From: Eubacteriaceae bacterium
GTDB lineage: Bacteria; Bacillota; Clostridia; Lachnospirales; Lachnospiraceae
Direction of reading: 5' to 3'
NCBI GenBank assembly: GCA_910574015.1
Contig: CAJSYQ010000007.1
Coordinates: forward strand, 50,935-114,934
DNA: 64,000 nt
Shown: one piece after another, positions 53,642 to 63,888 of the stretch
Layout: each line of letters begins with the position of its first letter
Numbering within the stretch: the first letter of the stretch is position 1
The notes under the pieces: model-generated
What the model was told of the DNA's origin: nothing
Databases searched by the model: none
What the model saw: only the letters and a program-made list of their open reading frames with translations
Made by a program: the position numbers and the translations under genes

Positions 53642-56032
53642 TTACATACTGTGATCCATCAATTTTTCAAATTCCTGCATCGGCACCGGCTTGGAAAAAA
53701 GATAGCCCTGTGCCCAATCATAGCCATATCCCGTCAGCAGTACAACCTGCTCCTCCGTCTCCACTCCTTCAAAGATAATGGTTTTTTTTGCTGACAATAC
53801 CAGATTGCCGATCTGGTTGATATATTCCTTCTCGTCCTTCGTCTCATATCGATCGATAAAGCTCTTATCCACCTTGACATTATCCACCGGGGCGAAAAGA
53901 AGCATATTAAGAGAAGAATACCCTGTTCCAAAATCATCTATATCAATTTTGAACCCATGCTGCCGGAGATGAGACATCTGAGAATAGAGGTTGGCCCGGT
54001 CACTGCTGAATACACTCTCGGTAATCTCCACCTCAATATACCGGGGATCAATACCATATTGCTCCGCCAGACGGATAATCTTTTGATAGGCATCCTGATT
54101 CCGGAAATGTACTCTGGAAAAATTAACCGAGATGGGAATCAGAGAACGGCCCTGCTGTTTCCATTGGGCCAGGAGCCGTAAAACCTGTTCATACACGCAC
54201 ATATCTACATCCACGATAAAACCAGACTCCTCCAGCACCGGAATAAACTGATTGGGATAACGGTATGTGCCGTCCTCCTTCCTCCACCGCACCAGTGCCT
54301 CGGCCCCAATGACAGTGCGGGAACTCATGGAAAATTTAGGCTGCAGGAAGGCCTCAATCTCACCGGATGAGATTGCATCATGAATGCTTCCGATCACATC
54401 CTGAATCCGGTTCCTCTGCTCCCAAAGATCGCTGGTATAGATCCCGATGGAATCGTGATGCTGTCTCTTCACACTCTTTCTCGCATGATTGGCAGCATCG
54501 ATCATTGTGTACAACGGAAGATTTGGCGAATCGAGAAAAAATATGCCGGATGTGATATGAAAATCACTCTGTGGATATTTCTTGGCAAGGTATTCCGCAA
54601 ATTCATCATTCACCCTCTTGACCCTCTCCTCAATGGCGCTGCGCTCATCCCGGAAGGAAAATACGACAAACCGGTCTCCCTCCAGCCGGCACACAAATAC
54701 ATTGGCCTCATTCCCTGCCAGGATCCGCCTTGCAAATTCCCGCAGCACATGATTTCCCTCTTCAAATCCAAAGGTCTCATTGAGAAGGGAAAAATTTGAT
54801 ATATCAGAATAGGCCACGGCATACGCCTTCGACTCGTCGAACTCACTGAGCAGCTGCGCCACCTTCCTCTTAAATGCCTTATACAGATAAGCACCGGTCA
54901 GTTCATCCCGGGACAGATATTCAATCCTCTGCCGGTCCTTCTTTTTCTGCATGCGGAGAGACACAAAGGAGGCCAGCAGACGCCCCAGCTGGATAAGGGA
55001 ATTCGTCGTCTCCTCCTCCCATTCTCTCCTGCGGTCTCTGCAGGAGCAGGAGAGATAACCGATGGGCCGTTCATTGCTGTAAAGAAGGATGTTAAAAAAT
55101 CCCATGATCTTTTTCTCTTCAAAAAATTCCCGGTCCTTGTCGGAAAAGGAGTGCTTAGTGATATCCGGCACGAAGCTGATGCCGTTTTCATCAAAGCCGG
55201 AGAGAAATCCATCCCACTCATCCAATGAGACAACCTCATCCATCTCCTCCAGCACACCCTGTTCCCGGGTCCACTTATTGGTCATGCAGACCCGTCCGTT
55301 CCCCTCAAATTCGGAGACAAGCGCCTCGTCAAACCGAAAGCGGTGTCCGATCCGCAGCAGCAGCATATCCACACCGCTGTCCAGATTTCTTGAATTGGAC
55401 ATAAGACTCACGGCAAAAGACACAAATTCCATATCATAGCGTGCCAGATTCTCTCCCTCCAGTCCGCTGTACAGCTCCGACAGCGGATAAGGCTCGTACT
55501 CCTCTGACAGAGCCGGCTCGTATATCACCACCGGTTTCCCTGACACACGACTGCATTCCATGGCGCAGCCTGCAGGGCGCAGGGCATCTGACAGAGTCTG
55601 TACCTCTTCCCCCAGATGACAGAGCGCTATGGTCAGCTGTGGTTCCAGACTCCTGCTGCGGCCAAAATAAGTACTCTTCAGCTTTTCATAAACAAGGGCA
55701 GCCTGTTGTTCCACCGCATGGGCATCCTGACACCGCAAAAATACCAGAAAGGTATCCTTCTGCATCCTGCCCAGTATGGTCTCTTCTCCAAAGCTGCCGA
55801 AATATTTGCGCATTATGATAGCATAGTTCTGAATCATCGCCATAGCAAAGGCGGTGCCGTATTCCTCCACAAACCGGTTCATGTTCCACAGATGGAGCAG
55901 AACAAGATGCCGTTCCTTTCCCGTGTCCCGCTGCAGCACCCTCCTTATCTGCTCTTCTGCCGACTGTCTGGTCATCACTCCCGTAAGCAGATCCATCTCT
56001 TCTGATACCGTTCTTTCTCCCTGATCACTCAC
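53642..56032 (-). CDS. Degenerate GGDEF – GGDEF – EAL c-di-GMP phosphodiesterase
   Basis: A 796-residue cytoplasmic protein. Residues ~1-165 are a degenerate GGDEF (signature position reads GRMQKDTFLVF); ~190-350 a GAF-like segment; ~365-530 a second degenerate GGDEF (CRLEGDRFVVF); ~545-796 an EAL domain with GAEALVRW, VNFSRVHF, EITESVF, DDFGTGYSSL, NVKVDKSFID and EGVETEEQ, so phosphodiesterase residues are intact. Probably lowers c-di-GMP under allosteric control by the GGDEF folds. GTG start, AAGGTG upstream. Follows the cNMP-domain gene by 28 bases. Confidence 0.93.
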   Translation of the reverse strand: MSDQGERTVSEEMDLLTGVMTRQSAEEQIRRVLQRDTGKERHLVLLHLWNMNRFVEEYGTAFAMAMIQNYAIIMRKYFGSFGEETILGRMQKDTFLVFLRCQDAHAVEQQAALVYEKLKSTYFGRSRSLEPQLTIALCHLGEEVQTLSDALRPAGCAMECSRVSGKPVVIYEPALSEEYEPYPLSELYSGLEGENLARYDMEFVSFAVSLMSNSRNLDSGVDMLLLRIGHRFRFDEALVSEFEGNGRVCMTNKWTREQGVLEEMDEVVSLDEWDGFLSGFDENGISFVPDITKHSFSDKDREFFEEKKIMGFFNILLYSNERPIGYLSCSCRDRRREWEEETTNSLIQLGRLLASFVSLRMQKKKDRQRIEYLSRDELTGAYLYKAFKRKVAQLLSEFDESKAYAVAYSDISNFSLLNETFGFEEGNHVLREFARRILAGNEANVFVCRLEGDRFVVFSFRDERSAIEERVKRVNDEFAEYLAKKYPQSDFHITSGIFFLDSPNLPLYTMIDAANHARKSVKRQHHDSIGIYTSDLWEQRNRIQDVIGSIHDAISSGEIEAFLQPKFSMSSRTVIGAEALVRWRKEDGTYRYPNQFIPVLEESGFIVDVDMCVYEQVLRLLAQWKQQGRSLIPISVNFSRVHFRNQDAYQKIIRLAEQYGIDPRYIEVEITESVFSSDRANLYSQMSHLRQHGFKIDIDDFGTGYSSLNMLLFAPVDNVKVDKSFIDRYETKDEKEYINQIGNLVLSAKKTIIFEGVETEEQVVLLTGYGYDWAQGYLFSKPVPMQEFEKLMDHSM

Positions 56033-56060
56033 TCAATCACCTTCTTTTTTGCCACTCCCG

Positions 56061-58364
56061 CTACATCTCCAGCAGATACTTCTTCGTCTGCCGGATCTCC
56101 TCTGGCAGGTCGATACCATTTTTCTCGAACTTACGTTCCAGCACCGTCAGGGACTGTTCCTGTTTTCGTTTCTCGGTCATAAACCGTCTCGCTGCCTCCT
56201 GATAGGCATTCTGGACCAAAAGTCCCTGTGCCACATCAGAAGCAAACGGACAATAGGTAAACATGATCCCTCTATTGATCCGGTTCATACGCATGGCGCC
56301 CACTGCCTCGCGCACGATCCAATCCTGATAATCCCTGGCAAACACTTCCCTGTGCTTATTATTACACTGCTGCAGCTGCAGCTTGATCTTTTCCTTCTTC
56401 TCCGGCGTGAGCTCCGTATTCTTGCGGTAAAACTGCAGATAATCCGTGTACTCACTTGTAAGGGACGGATAACGGTAGTTATTCCACTGTGCTCCCATAT
56501 CCGTACGACATTTCTCCCAGCGGAAGTGCGCCATCAGCTTGAGGATCTCCTGGGACAGATCCTGCTCAAACAGCGACGGCAGAAGTATCCTGGCATGTGA
56601 CTGTTTGACCCTGCCCTCAATATCCTGCCACAGGACGCCGTTGCGCCCATAGACCGGAAACAGAATAAAATCTGGTGTGAAACGCACAATATTCGTAAAA
56701 TTCGGAATCTCCACTTCCGGATATGTCGTCAGCTTTTCTCTATAAAAGATACTGTAATCCAGTTTTTCCAGCTTTCGCACTTCGGAATTGATGGCGGCAC
56801 CGGTTACTACCGCATTATCAATCTTGTTGTAAAGCCCCTCCGAACACAGGACCGGAACGAAGGTCGATATATTTCCGTTGACATTGCGGTCGGCATACCG
56901 GAGCAGCTTATCCACCTCAAAATGCATTCTCTGGTCTGGATCCATAAATGTATCTTTCACTGTTTTCGGATCCCGTTTCCCCGTCGCCGCTTCTTTTCTC
57001 AGATATTCTTCATAATCGGTGTCAAATTCATCCTTAGAGGGATTTTTCCTGCCTTCATAGATCTCCCTCAGCCACATGGGCATCGTATACACCTTGCACT
57101 CCAGTGCTTCATTATCGATCTCCGGGAGCCCCACCAGATCCTGCAGCTGATCCGCAGTCAAAAGCTCTTCACTCACAAAGCCAAACCGCAGGAACAGTCT
57201 TACCGCCAGAGGCGGGTTATCATCCTTAAAGCTGCTCTTTACAATTGATTCATATATGGTAAAGAAGCCTTTCGTCAGCTTCTTTCGCACGGCAGCCGCC
57301 TCTGGAACCCTGGCAAACTTATCCTGCAGCCGCAGGAATTCTTCCACCGCAGTCTCAAATTCCTCTGCCACTTCCTCCTCCAGCACAGTATACTCCAAAA
57401 TCTGCCGCAGGGATCCATTCAGCGCCGATACATCATCCTTTTCACTGGAAACAATATGCGCCTCGTCGTTGGACAAAAGAGCCAGATATATCTTCTCCAT
57501 GCGCTCTCTGTCAAGATTCGGAGAGGCACCCACCATATCTGTCAGCAGGTTCTCCGTTTCATCAATTTTCTTCATCATCTCGTCCAGCATACGGACAAGC
57601 CCGCTCTCATTCTGGCCCGCCTTCCTGACAGCCATTGCCATTTTCCCGATAAGCGAAAAAAGGTTTTTCTCATCCATGATCATGATGCGGAAAATGCGTC
57701 CTAGCCACTCTCCATAGCTGCGGCACGCCTCCAATATCGTTGGGATCACCTGACACTGGGTGGCGAACTGCTCCTTCGCCACATACGCACTTCCACTGTA
57801 AAAATTCCTCTGGGCCTCCACCGGAATCTGACTGCACTGAATACAGTACTCCAGCCGCTCATGGAACGTAACCTCCCCCGGCTTCTGCTGCTCCAGCCGC
57901 TCAATAGAGGAGAGCTGTTCCGGCATAAGACCAGAAGCACTGACAGCCGCCATATATTCTTCATACAAACGCAGCAGAAAATCATTCGCCGCCTCTGCCT
58001 CTTCCTTCAGCTTGCGGAACATCTTGCTGATCTGTGCGATGATAAAATTATAGGATGTGATCAAAAGGCCTCTGTACTGCTGCTTTTCATCCAGCACGAG
58101 ACACGCCTGTTCAAAATTACTCACCGGCAGGCCGTATACCACAACATCATCCAAGGCAGTATAAGTAAAGGAATGCACCTTCGAGTGTGTGTCGCACATC
58201 CCCAGAAAATTCCCCGAACCGAGATTTAACCGGATCCCATCCGTCTGAACAGAAACTCTCCCCTTCAGTATGAGACCGACGGATTCCAGCGGCTCTCCTT
58301 TGGCAAAAACAACAGCTCCTTTTGGAACTGAATTGGTTGTATTCATAGTAAGCTCTACTGACAT
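56061..58364 (-). CDS. Large protein with N-terminal cyclic-nucleotide-binding-like domain
   Basis: A 767-residue protein. Residues ~10-115 look like a cNMP-binding jelly roll (KGAVVFAKGEPLESVGLILKG cut by motif; LGSGNFLGMCDTHS), without the canonical Arg-bearing phosphate cassette that I can point to. The remaining ~640 residues are mainly helical, with no membrane segment and no family I recognise; near the C-terminus is RNTELTPEKKEKIKLQLQ-like charged helix and HREVFARDYQDWIVREA. Cotranscribed with the EAL protein from a consensus promoter, so a role in second-messenger signalling is plausible but unproven. Confidence 0.75.
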   Translation of the reverse strand: MSVELTMNTTNSVPKGAVVFAKGEPLESVGLILKGRVSVQTDGIRLNLGSGNFLGMCDTHSKVHSFTYTALDDVVVYGLPVSNFEQACLVLDEKQQYRGLLITSYNFIIAQISKMFRKLKEEAEAANDFLLRLYEEYMAAVSASGLMPEQLSSIERLEQQKPGEVTFHERLEYCIQCSQIPVEAQRNFYSGSAYVAKEQFATQCQVIPTILEACRSYGEWLGRIFRIMIMDEKNLFSLIGKMAMAVRKAGQNESGLVRMLDEMMKKIDETENLLTDMVGASPNLDRERMEKIYLALLSNDEAHIVSSEKDDVSALNGSLRQILEYTVLEEEVAEEFETAVEEFLRLQDKFARVPEAAAVRKKLTKGFFTIYESIVKSSFKDDNPPLAVRLFLRFGFVSEELLTADQLQDLVGLPEIDNEALECKVYTMPMWLREIYEGRKNPSKDEFDTDYEEYLRKEAATGKRDPKTVKDTFMDPDQRMHFEVDKLLRYADRNVNGNISTFVPVLCSEGLYNKIDNAVVTGAAINSEVRKLEKLDYSIFYREKLTTYPEVEIPNFTNIVRFTPDFILFPVYGRNGVLWQDIEGRVKQSHARILLPSLFEQDLSQEILKLMAHFRWEKCRTDMGAQWNNYRYPSLTSEYTDYLQFYRKNTELTPEKKEKIKLQLQQCNNKHREVFARDYQDWIVREAVGAMRMNRINRGIMFTYCPFASDVAQGLLVQNAYQEAARRFMTEKRKQEQSLTVLERKFEKNGIDLPEEIRQTKKYLLEM

Positions 58365-58400
58365 AATTAAGTCTCTCCAATTTTCTTCAATCTACTGCTG

Positions 58401-58429
58401 ATTATATCTTTTTTTGTCCTCCCTGTCAA
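58401..58429 (-). promoter_or_regulatory. Consensus promoter for cNMP-domain/EAL operon
   Basis: TTGACA (58429-58424) and TATAAT (58406-58401), both exact consensus, 17-base spacer, 37 bases upstream of the ATG at 58364. Confidence 0.9.
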
Positions 58430-58452
58430 TAAAGGGCTCTTCTCATTTTCAT

Positions 58453-61071
58453 TCATTCTGCCTGGAAATATTCCTCCATCTGCTCCTCTGCACGGCGAAT
58501 TTCCTCCTGCAGCTCCCTGGCTGACAAAAGCCGGCATCCCTCACCCCGGATAATGATCTGCTCCAGTCCGTCCGATGTAGCTACCGTCACATGGCAGCGC
58601 CGGGCATTTTCATGGGCAAATTTCTCAATATACTGGTCCGCCGTCTCTGCTTCTTTTGTATAAACTACAGTTATATTGTGGTAAGGAAAAACCTCCGTGC
58701 GGTGATTCTGCACCCGATAGGCATCAAAAACAAGGATCAGCCGGCACTGCCGGAACCCCTGATAATTACACAGGATATCCTGAAGCCGTCCCCTGGCCGC
58801 ATCAATGTTTATCCCGGACAGTTCCCGCAGTTCCTCCCATGCAAAGATTATATTATAGCCGTCCACCAGCAGAAACGAGTCTCTCTTAACCGGTTTCTTT
58901 GCCGGCCTGGACACCCCCTGCGGCTTTGCCGCGACAGACTGCACCCGGGGCCCGGAGCCTCCTCTGCGGGAGACCGGACCGTTTCTGCGGTTTGCATGGG
59001 ACGTCCGCTCCAGGATCCGGTCAATCTCGTCCACATCGATCCACTCATCCCGGGACTGCTGCGCGCCGCCGGACTCTTCCCGGTCCGGGCTGCTGTCCCC
59101 CGGCATCCCGGTCCTCTCTGCCGCGGTATCGATATGCATATGATCCCGCACCTCATTCCACGGCACCTGAAATCCGGCGCCGTGGGCGCAGAATACCGAT
59201 CCCGCCGGATTTTCTGTATCCCGTTCCGGATCATATCCCTTTGCCAGGATCACCTCATCCGCATTGTGGCAGGGACGGTAACCTGCCGGACTGCAGAACA
59301 GCCTTCCCCTCCCCTTTGTATAAGCGGTGACCTCCCGTGGATAATCCCGCATGGCGGCCACCGGAGCACACCCCGTCAGCACTGCCGTCCCCAATGAAGT
59401 TTCCAGTGTAAATGTCCCCGACATCCTCTCAATATCGGTGATGACCCTGCCCACAGATTCCTCCGGCACCTCCAGACGGAAATCATAGAAGGGCTCCAAT
59501 AGTACCGATTCCGCCCGCATCAGCCCCTGACGGACAGCACGGTATGTCGCCTGACGGAAATCCCCGCCCTCTGTGTGCTTAAGATGTGCTCTGCCAGCGA
59601 TCAACGTCACCGTTACATCCGTCAGGGCAGCTCCGGTCAGCACCCCGCAGTGCTCCCTCTCCAGCAGATGCGTCAGAATCAGTCTCTGCCAGTTCTTATC
59701 CAGTACATCCTCACTACATTCCGCCATGGCCTGAAACCCGCTGCCCGGCTCCCCCGGTTCCATCCAGAGATGAACCTCGGCATAGTGCCGCAGCGGCTCA
59801 AAGTGCCCCACGCCCTCCACGGCTGACGCGATGGTCTCTTTATACACGATATTACCTTTGCCGAAAGTAACATTCACTCCGAACCGCTCTTCGATCAACC
59901 GCTGCAGCACCTCGATCTGGACCTCTCCCATCACCTTAGCCTGTATTTCCTGCAGCTCCTCTTTCCACATAATATGAAGCTCCGGTTCCTCTTCCTCCAG
60001 CAGCCGCAGCTTTGGCAGCATCACCGCCGCATCCGTTCCTTCCGGCAGCTGGATCTGGTAAGTGAGTACGGGCTCCAGCACCGGCTTTCTCCCTCTTCCC
60101 TCCTTTCCCAGACCCTCTCCGGGATATGTCTTTGTCAGACCGGTCAGAGCGCACACCATTCCCGCCGGAGCCTCCTTCACCGTCTCGTATTTGCTGCCAG
60201 AATAAACACGGATCTGGTTCACCTTTTCCTTCCATCCCTCATAAGAATCCTCCAGCTCCATCCGAGCCCGCAGCACGTCTCCCGTTACTTTTACATAGGT
60301 GAGACGATTTCCCATATCATCCCGGGCTATCTTAAATACCCTGGCGCCAAACTCAGCGGAATAATCCCGGGGCATTGTGTATTTTTGAAAAGACTGCAGA
60401 AATTCATCCACCCCGTCAAGCTTCAGCGCCGAACCAAAAAAGCAGGGAAATAGTTCCCTCTCCCGAATCAGCCCTGGTATACAGGAGAGATCCAGAATCC
60501 CCTCCTCCAGATACCGCTCCAGAAGCTCTTCCTGGCAGAGGGCGATCTCTTCCATAAAGGCATCGCCGTCCTGACAGTGGAAATCCACACAGCTGTTCCC
60601 CAGCCTTGCTTTCAGCTCCTCCATCAGCTTCTCCCTGTCCGTACCGGGCTGATCCATTTTATTGATAAAAAGAAAGGCCGGGATACGGTATTTCTTCAAA
60701 AGCCGCCAGAGTGTCTCCGTATGCCCCTGGACGCCGTCGGCGCCGCTTATGACAACGACTGCATAATCCAGTACCTGCAGTGTCCTCTCCATCTCTGCTG
60801 AAAAATCCACATGTCCCGGAGTATCCAGAAGAGTCACCCTCAGGCCATCAAAATCCAGCACCGCCTGTTTGGAGAAGATAGTGATCCCCCGCTCCTTCTC
60901 CAGATCAAATGTATCCAGAAAGGCATCCCCATTGTCCACTCTCCCCAGCTCCCTCAGCCTGCCTGCCTTATATAATAACGCCTCTGAGAGAGTTGTCTTT
61001 CCGGCATCCACATGGGCCAGCAGGGCAGCACAGATATGCTTTACCGGCTTTTTCCCTGATATTGCATCCAA
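58453..61071 (-). CDS. Ribosomal-protection-type GTPase fused to NYN (Rae1/YacP-like) nuclease domain
   Basis: An 872-residue two-part protein. Residues 1-~650 are an EF-G/TetM-type translational GTPase with G1 AHVDAGKTTL, G3 DTPGHVDF and G4 NKMD, and domains III-V as in ribosomal protection proteins. A basic, low-complexity linker (~655-730) leads to an NYN/PIN domain (~730-872): LLVDGYNIIFAWEEL, VFDAYRV, AETADQYIEKFA, VTVATSDGLEQ, with the acidic metal residues of the YacP/Rae1 family. Rae1 is a ribosome A-site mRNA endonuclease in Bacillus. Start codon TTG, AAGGAG ten bases upstream. Likely chromosomal and not a standard tetracycline-resistance gene. Confidence 0.9.
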   Translation of the reverse strand: MDAISGKKPVKHICAALLAHVDAGKTTLSEALLYKAGRLRELGRVDNGDAFLDTFDLEKERGITIFSKQAVLDFDGLRVTLLDTPGHVDFSAEMERTLQVLDYAVVVISGADGVQGHTETLWRLLKKYRIPAFLFINKMDQPGTDREKLMEELKARLGNSCVDFHCQDGDAFMEEIALCQEELLERYLEEGILDLSCIPGLIRERELFPCFFGSALKLDGVDEFLQSFQKYTMPRDYSAEFGARVFKIARDDMGNRLTYVKVTGDVLRARMELEDSYEGWKEKVNQIRVYSGSKYETVKEAPAGMVCALTGLTKTYPGEGLGKEGRGRKPVLEPVLTYQIQLPEGTDAAVMLPKLRLLEEEEPELHIMWKEELQEIQAKVMGEVQIEVLQRLIEERFGVNVTFGKGNIVYKETIASAVEGVGHFEPLRHYAEVHLWMEPGEPGSGFQAMAECSEDVLDKNWQRLILTHLLEREHCGVLTGAALTDVTVTLIAGRAHLKHTEGGDFRQATYRAVRQGLMRAESVLLEPFYDFRLEVPEESVGRVITDIERMSGTFTLETSLGTAVLTGCAPVAAMRDYPREVTAYTKGRGRLFCSPAGYRPCHNADEVILAKGYDPERDTENPAGSVFCAHGAGFQVPWNEVRDHMHIDTAAERTGMPGDSSPDREESGGAQQSRDEWIDVDEIDRILERTSHANRRNGPVSRRGGSGPRVQSVAAKPQGVSRPAKKPVKRDSFLLVDGYNIIFAWEELRELSGINIDAARGRLQDILCNYQGFRQCRLILVFDAYRVQNHRTEVFPYHNITVVYTKEAETADQYIEKFAHENARRCHVTVATSDGLEQIIIRGEGCRLLSARELQEEIRRAEEQMEEYFQAE

Positions 61072-61128
61072 TTGGAACTACTCCTTTCTGTCAGATCTTC
61101 TGAACCTTGAACCAAGATCCATAAGCGG

Positions 61129-61171
61129 AAAAACTGCTTCTGTCCCAGCCTTATAAGCGAAACAGAAGCAG
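61129..61171 (-). terminator. Intrinsic terminator after chemoreceptor gene
   Basis: A perfect ten-base stem (CTGCTTCTGT / ACAGAAGCAG) with an 18-base loop and five T's on the minus strand, 64 bases past the chemoreceptor stop and 58 before the GTPase-NYN start. It could double as an attenuator for the latter, for which no clear separate promoter is seen. Confidence 0.8.
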
Positions 61172-61234
61172 ATTTTCGGAATCCCCCGGCCGCCGTTCCA
61201 TCGACGACGCCGGGCCGCATCCCTGCCGGATCAT

Positions 61235-63262
61235 TTATTTTTCATATTGGAAACGTCCCACCAGCTCCTTCAGCATATCAGCCTGGCCGGATAACTCCTG
61301 CGATGAGGCAGCGCTCTCCTCAGATGTGGCGGAATTGGATTCTACCACTGTGGCAATCTGGTTAATGCCCTCTGTGATCTGAGCCACCGCTTCTGCCTGT
61401 ATATCCGAGGCCCTGGCAATCTCCGAAATGGAATCGTTGACCTCTTTTACATGATCCACAACTGCCGTCAGGGACTCTGCCGTAGCATTGGCATACTCCA
61501 TTCCCTCATCCACCGCATCAATGGCATTCTGGATCAGATCCTTCGTATTCTTTGCCGCATCTGAGCTCTGCTCTGCCAGTAACCCAACCTGGGTGGCAAC
61601 CACCGCGAATCCCTTTCCGTTCTCTCCTGCCCTTGCGGCCTCAATGGATGCATTCAGCGCAAGAAGTGCCGTCTGATCCGCAATCTCCTCGATGCTGCTT
61701 ATGATCTCTGCAATCTTATCCGATGCCTTTCGGATATTATTCATAGCCTCAGTATTCTTCTTCATGTGCTCATTGCTCTCGACCACCTGTTCATTCATGC
61801 CTGCCACGATACCTCGTGTATTCTGGGCATTCTTTGCATTCACCGATATTTTCTCTGACACCTCTGTAATGGTGGCTGTCAACTCTTCAATGGCACTGGC
61901 CTGATCTGTTGCCCCTTCCGCCAGCACCTGGGCTGCCCCGGACAGATCCGTTGCCCCATTCTGCACATACTCGGCATTGTTGTCAATCTCCCGCATGGCA
62001 GTGCTGAGAGAACGTACGATACCCCGGAAGGATTCGCTGATCTCAGCAAAGTCCCCCTTAAAATTCCCGTCTACACGGATCAGGAAATTCCCCTTGGACA
62101 ATTCCGCCAGATGATTGTCAATATCCGTAATAATCTCCTTCAGATCCTGAACAGTCCCGGTAAGACTGTTCATCAGTGTCGCAGTCTCATCGTTCACTTC
62201 CGGTACCGGTGTGTCCGTGTGAAGATCTCCCTCAGCCAGAAGCTTCAGCCGGTCCACAACAACGGTAATGGGCTGCACCACCTTTTTCCCCAGCTTCATT
62301 CCGCTCCGGACACCCAGAATGGTGAATATGATCACAAAGACGATGGTGATCACCAGCGCCAGATAGAACATGCCGAGAAATTCCATCCTCACCGCTGCCA
62401 CACCGATACTCCAGCCGTTCATATCCTCCACCGGCGAGTACGCCACAACCTTTGTCTTTCCACCATAAGAATAGGTGCCTGTCCCGTTTTCCCCGGCAAC
62501 CATCTTTTTACAGATGGCGCTGTATTTTTTCAGCTTCGAATTCGTGTCCCCAAGATGAACGCTGTCCTCCACTCCTACAATCTTGGAGTCGATATCCGCA
62601 ATGGTGATGCCGTTGGCATCCAGCATAAATGCCGTGCCGCCCTCTCCGACTTTAATGGATCGCATAATATCATTTAGAAACTCACCGTCCGGAAGATACA
62701 CCACGACGCCCACTACCTCTGTTCCCGCATCGCCGTCTTCCCACAGGGGGGCAGAAACCGCATAAGATACTGATTTCGTCACCTCACTGTATGCGGGGGT
62801 GGAAACATAGGTGTCCCCCTTCATTGCCTCCTTAAAATAATCCCTGTCAGACAGATCCGTCCCCGAGATCACATCTGTCCCCTCTTTATCCAACAGAAAT
62901 GCCCCCTGAAACTTATGTTCCTTCACTTTCTGATCCAGTATGGCCTTCTTCTCATCCTTCGTCAGCATTGGAGAAGACAGCCGGGAAAGCGTCCCTGTCT
63001 CATAGGCGATGGCCGTATACTGCTTTAATGCCGCGGCCACATAATCCGCCGCTATATCCGATGTGCTGTCAATGGTCTCCGTCACCGCACTGACCGATGA
63101 GATATAGCTTAATACGGATGTCACCACGCCAAGAACAATACAGCATATAAGTATATTTTGTGCAAAACGCGATGAAATCTTTTTCTCTATGCTGACAAAT
63201 CCGCCCTTCTTCCCTTTTCCAGCTTTTCTGGATCCTTTTTCTTTCTGCATATATATCCTCAT
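61235..63262 (-). CDS. Methyl-accepting chemotaxis protein (dCache sensor)
   Basis: A 675-residue chemoreceptor: a basic cytoplasmic N-terminus, membrane helix near 32-53, a large extracellular dCache-like ligand domain (about 55-290; [22 protein letters not shown] split in motif), second membrane helix [23 protein letters not shown], and a signalling domain with the hairpin [24 protein letters not shown] at 63262 has GGGTGG seven bases upstream; 63250 is a close alternative. No flagellar or che genes are in the window. Confidence 0.92.
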   Translation of the reverse strand: MRIYMQKEKGSRKAGKGKKGGFVSIEKKISSRFAQNILICCIVLGVVTSVLSYISSVSAVTETIDSTSDIAADYVAAALKQYTAIAYETGTLSRLSSPMLTKDEKKAILDQKVKEHKFQGAFLLDKEGTDVISGTDLSDRDYFKEAMKGDTYVSTPAYSEVTKSVSYAVSAPLWEDGDAGTEVVGVVVYLPDGEFLNDIMRSIKVGEGGTAFMLDANGITIADIDSKIVGVEDSVHLGDTNSKLKKYSAICKKMVAGENGTGTYSYGGKTKVVAYSPVEDMNGWSIGVAAVRMEFLGMFYLALVITIVFVIIFTILGVRSGMKLGKKVVQPITVVVDRLKLLAEGDLHTDTPVPEVNDETATLMNSLTGTVQDLKEIITDIDNHLAELSKGNFLIRVDGNFKGDFAEISESFRGIVRSLSTAMREIDNNAEYVQNGATDLSGAAQVLAEGATDQASAIEELTATITEVSEKISVNAKNAQNTRGIVAGMNEQVVESNEHMKKNTEAMNNIRKASDKIAEIISSIEEIADQTALLALNASIEAARAGENGKGFAVVATQVGLLAEQSSDAAKNTKDLIQNAIDAVDEGMEYANATAESLTAVVDHVKEVNDSISEIARASDIQAEAVAQITEGINQIATVVESNSATSEESAASSQELSGQADMLKELVGRFQYEK

Positions 63263-63503
63263 TTCTGTACCACCCTTACTGCTGAACAGCAAACCCTGTG
63301 CCTTACAAATGATGAGTAAAGTATGATTAAATATGCGCCAGGCAGCACTAAAACACATATTATGTAACTAATTATATCAAAATTTTTTTAATTTTTCCAG
63401 TTAATTTATCTTACTTTTTAGAAAAATTTCATCCATATCCAACAGTCGCCGGCATCTCTCACGGCGCAGAGATCAATTTCTGACAGTATGGTTTATAAAC
63501 ACC

Positions 63504-63532
63504 TTGCTATTTCTATAAAAATGTTTCATAAT
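63504..63532 (+). promoter_or_regulatory. Candidate promoter for small ORF
   Basis: TTGCTA (63504-63509) and CATAAT (63527-63532) with a 17-base spacer, 64 bases before the start at 63597. The rest of the 63263-63503 gap is A+T-rich and holds a TATAAT near 63381 on the minus strand that could serve the chemoreceptor gene. Confidence 0.55.
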
Positions 63533-63596
63533 ATACGTATAGGAAAAGGTTGTAAAAACCTTGATCCCGCTATTAGGATATGAAAGGAGCAGGACT

Positions 63597-63845
63597 ATGA
63601 CTGAAATGACATGGACAGATATGGGAAAACTGGCAGACGCCATGGAAAATGCCATAAAAATGCAGAATCGGGCCAATGCCGTGAGAAGATCGGAAAAAGC
63701 GGAACGAGAACAAGAGGAATTCGAAGAGAAGCTAATGCGCGCCGCCGCCAGCAGAACCGAACTGGAGGGACTCTCATCCCGGATCAGAGGTACGCAAGCC
63801 GCTGTCATGAGAGATCAGCTTGTGAATCTGATCTCTTCTTTCTGA
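63597..63845 (+). CDS. Small helical protein of unknown function (82 aa)
   Basis: An 82-residue, highly charged, probably coiled-coil protein (RRSEKAEREQEEFEEKLM) with a strong AGGAG eight bases before the ATG. No family recognised. Divergent from the chemoreceptor gene. Confidence 0.65.
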   Translation: MTEMTWTDMGKLADAMENAIKMQNRANAVRRSEKAEREQEEFEEKLMRAAASRTELEGLSSRIRGTQAAVMRDQLVNLISSF

Positions 63846-63860
63846 TTTTGTCTCAGGGTA

Positions 63861-63888
63861 TTGTAATTTTGTGAAGAAGTAGTATAAT
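63861..63888 (+). promoter_or_regulatory. Candidate promoter near right edge
   Basis: TTGTAA (63861-63866) and TATAAT (63883-63888) with a 16-base spacer, pointing off the right edge; the 112 bases after it contain no ORF start with a ribosome site. Confidence 0.5.

Noticed and set aside
58453..61071. Tetracycline resistance gene
   Set aside because: GTPase half is TetM-like, but the fused NYN domain and no sign of a mobile element argue for a chromosomal translation factor; resistance cannot be claimed.
61186..61214. GC-rich inverted repeat after the chemoreceptor gene as terminator
   Set aside because: Stem is short with interior mismatches and no T-run; the hairpin at 61129-61171 is a much better terminator.
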